Source: a virus. Taken from it: a stretch of DNA of 64,000 bases. Shown in pieces: positions 63,205 to 64,000 of the stretch. A program made the translations under genes and the position numbers. Position 1 is the stretch's first letter. Every line of letters starts with the position of its first letter. The stretch is from positions 1 to 64,000 of IMG/VR virus record IMGVR_UViG_3300025151_004231; one strand, given 5' to 3'. Below the pieces are notes generated by a model. It was not told the DNA's origin and ran no database searches. It saw only the letters and a list, made by a program, of their open reading frames with translations.

Positions 63205-63550
63205 TAATCTTTTTGTTAATTGCTTTTAGAATCTTATCTGCGTGTTTGTTACCGTCAAGTTCTTTTTCATCTACATGACCATCACCGTCTACGTCATAAT
63301 TGACTTTAGCCCAGTTACCATACGCAATAGTTATACATCTTTCACGTTCGGCTTGATCTTTCTCAAATGAATAATCACTGATAAGTTGTTGCATTTTATG
63401 TGCAACTACTTCATCCTTTTTACAAATCTTCAATAATTCATCAAAAGGAAAAGTATCTAAAGTTAATTTTTTAGATTTTTTAGCAACAGTTTTTTTAGCA
63501 ACCGGCTTTTTAGCAGGTGCTTTCTTTTTTGTTGTTTTTTTCTCTGCCAT
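63197..63550 (-). CDS. H1-like tail fused to an EF-hand domain, 117 aa
   Basis: The first 27 residues (KKTTKKKAPAKKPVAKKTVA) are a histone-H1-like Lys/Ala/Pro tail; residues about 92-105 (YDVDGDGHVDEKELDG) are a complete EF-hand calcium loop. The middle is helical. It may link DNA binding to calcium. AGGAGAAG is the ribosome-binding site. Confidence 0.75.
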   Translation of the reverse strand: MAEKKTTKKKAPAKKPVAKKTVAKKSKKLTLDTFPFDELLKICKKDEVVAHKMQQLISDYSFEKDQAERERCITIAYGNWAKVNYDVDGDGHVDEKELDGNKHADKILKAINKKISG

Positions 63551-63585
63551 TTTTCTTCTCCTATAATATGCTACTATTATATTTA

Positions 63586-63729
63586 TTAGTTAAAAAGCAA
63601 GGCCATCAAAATTAAAAAGAATGATAAGCCTATTATAATAACTGAAAATTTAAATACTGCTTCAAGTATCTCTGGAAAGAACTTGATAACAAGATATGCT
63701 ATAGTAAAAAAGCCTATAATTTCTAACAT
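63586..63729 (-). CDS. small membrane protein, 47 aa
   Basis: MLEIIGFFTIAYLVIKFFPE and FKFSVIIIGLSFFLILMALL: two membrane helices. The ATG overlaps the previous stop (TAATG). Confidence 0.6.
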   Translation of the reverse strand: MLEIIGFFTIAYLVIKFFPEILEAVFKFSVIIIGLSFFLILMALLFN

Positions 63730-63983
63730 TATAAACCTAAAATACCTATCGCACTAGACAATCCTGCATTATGCAGTTCAATATAATCGTCTAAATCTTT
63801 TAAAATTCTTTGTGTATCATCAATACCTTGATCTGTCAATCGTTCTATAAGGCGCTCTCTGGAGATCTGAGGGTGTGTTCTTAAGATATCTTCAAATACA
63901 TCTGCTTTGTTTGAACTCTGACAGATAGATACAAGTCTATCTCTGGGTATAGTAGCAAATGACATTGTTTGTCCTATTGCCAT
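63729..63983 (-). CDS. hypothetical protein, 84 aa
   Basis: MAIGQTMSFATIPRDRLVSI; helical with a winged-helix-like pattern (RERLIERLTDQGIDDTQRIL). GAGGT lies seven bases before the ATG; a second Met at 63965 is possible. Function unknown. Confidence 0.55.
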   Translation of the reverse strand: MAIGQTMSFATIPRDRLVSICQSSNKADVFEDILRTHPQISRERLIERLTDQGIDDTQRILKDLDDYIELHNAGLSSAIGILGL

Positions 63984-64000
63984 ATTAAAACCTCGGCCTG

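Noticed and set aside
63576-63600. sigma70 promoter before the EF-hand gene
   Set aside because: A TATAAT is present but the nearest -35-like TTGCTT is only 13 bases away. The TAAATATA there could instead be a late promoter, but support is weak.
1-64000. Host chromosome or integrated prophage
   Set aside because: No rRNA, no long host operons, no integrase or attachment sites; T4 late promoters and T4-type replication genes dominate. Host-like genes (clp, isc, sod) are scattered singly among phage genes.

Overview
The window looks like part of the genome of a large, AT-rich marine myovirus of the T4-like supergroup, not a bacterial chromosome. The evidence is dense, mostly minus-strand packing with ATGA and TAATG overlaps; many small orphan genes of the kind seen in T4-like cyanophages and pelagiphages; T4-type late promoters (TATAAATA or GATAAATAC); a T4-type DNA ligase and 5'-3' exonuclease; repetitive tail-fibre-like genes; a SleB-type endolysin; and a tRNA cluster. 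Head, neck and replisome genes are not here and would lie elsewhere in the genome. The host cannot be read directly. The YggX, 7Fe ferredoxin and lipoprotein sequences look gammaproteobacterial, so a marine gammaproteobacterium is a reasonable but unproven guess. Layout. 1-1062: a HAD phosphatase (cut by the edge), a cupin and a sugar nucleotidyltransferase. 1110-7601 (plus strand): a metallophosphoesterase, a structured RNA ending in a terminator, four tRNAs (Arg-ACG, Arg-TCT, Ile2/Met-CAT, Trp-CCA) plus a tRNA-like fold, a polyamine operon (deoxyhypusine-synthase-like, agmatinase, SpeD-like), a cell-wall hydrolase and small early genes behind strong sigma70-like promoters. 7614-11776 (minus): tail-fibre or virion appendage genes. 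11821-19277: IscA, superoxide dismutase, two SGNH-like proteins, translation initiation factor IF-1, small phage proteins, three or four 2OG-Fe(II) oxygenase-type proteins and a HAD-plus-methyltransferase fusion. 19288-23458: MTA/SAH nucleosidase, adenine phosphoribosyltransferase, MazG, dCMP deaminase, an alternative oxidase and a 7Fe ferredoxin. 23511-30368: small phage genes, a GIY-YIG-like protein and a ParB-like protein. 30414-30510: a candidate small RNA. 30513-38636: ClpP, a thermonuclease, an SprT-like protease, ClpS, Hsp20 with a ROSE-like leader, ribosomal protein S21 and ClpX. 38646-48529: envelope proteins, DNA ligase and a large lipoprotein. 48674-56721: an iteron-bearing gap, an exonuclease, YggX, UV damage endonuclease and a GP88-like protein. 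56718-63983: galE-like epimerase, glycosyltransferase, SET-domain protein, IscU, QueE, phosphoribosyltransferase and an EF-hand/H1-like protein. No stretch over 300 bases lacks an annotated feature. Working together. Four host-takeover modules stand out: (1) polyamines plus adenine salvage (DHS-like, agmatinase, SpeD-like, MTA nucleosidase, Apt); (2) proteostasis (ClpX, ClpP, ClpS, Hsp20); (3) iron-sulfur and redox (IscU, IscA, YggX, ferredoxin, SOD, alternative oxidase, a rubredoxin-like protein); (4) translation (IF-1, S21, tRNAs). Transcription appears two-phase. A family of sigma70 promoters shares an unusually long block with a GGGT element. T4-like late promoters drive other genes, and at several of them the motif sits exactly five bases before the ATG, predicting leaderless late mRNAs.
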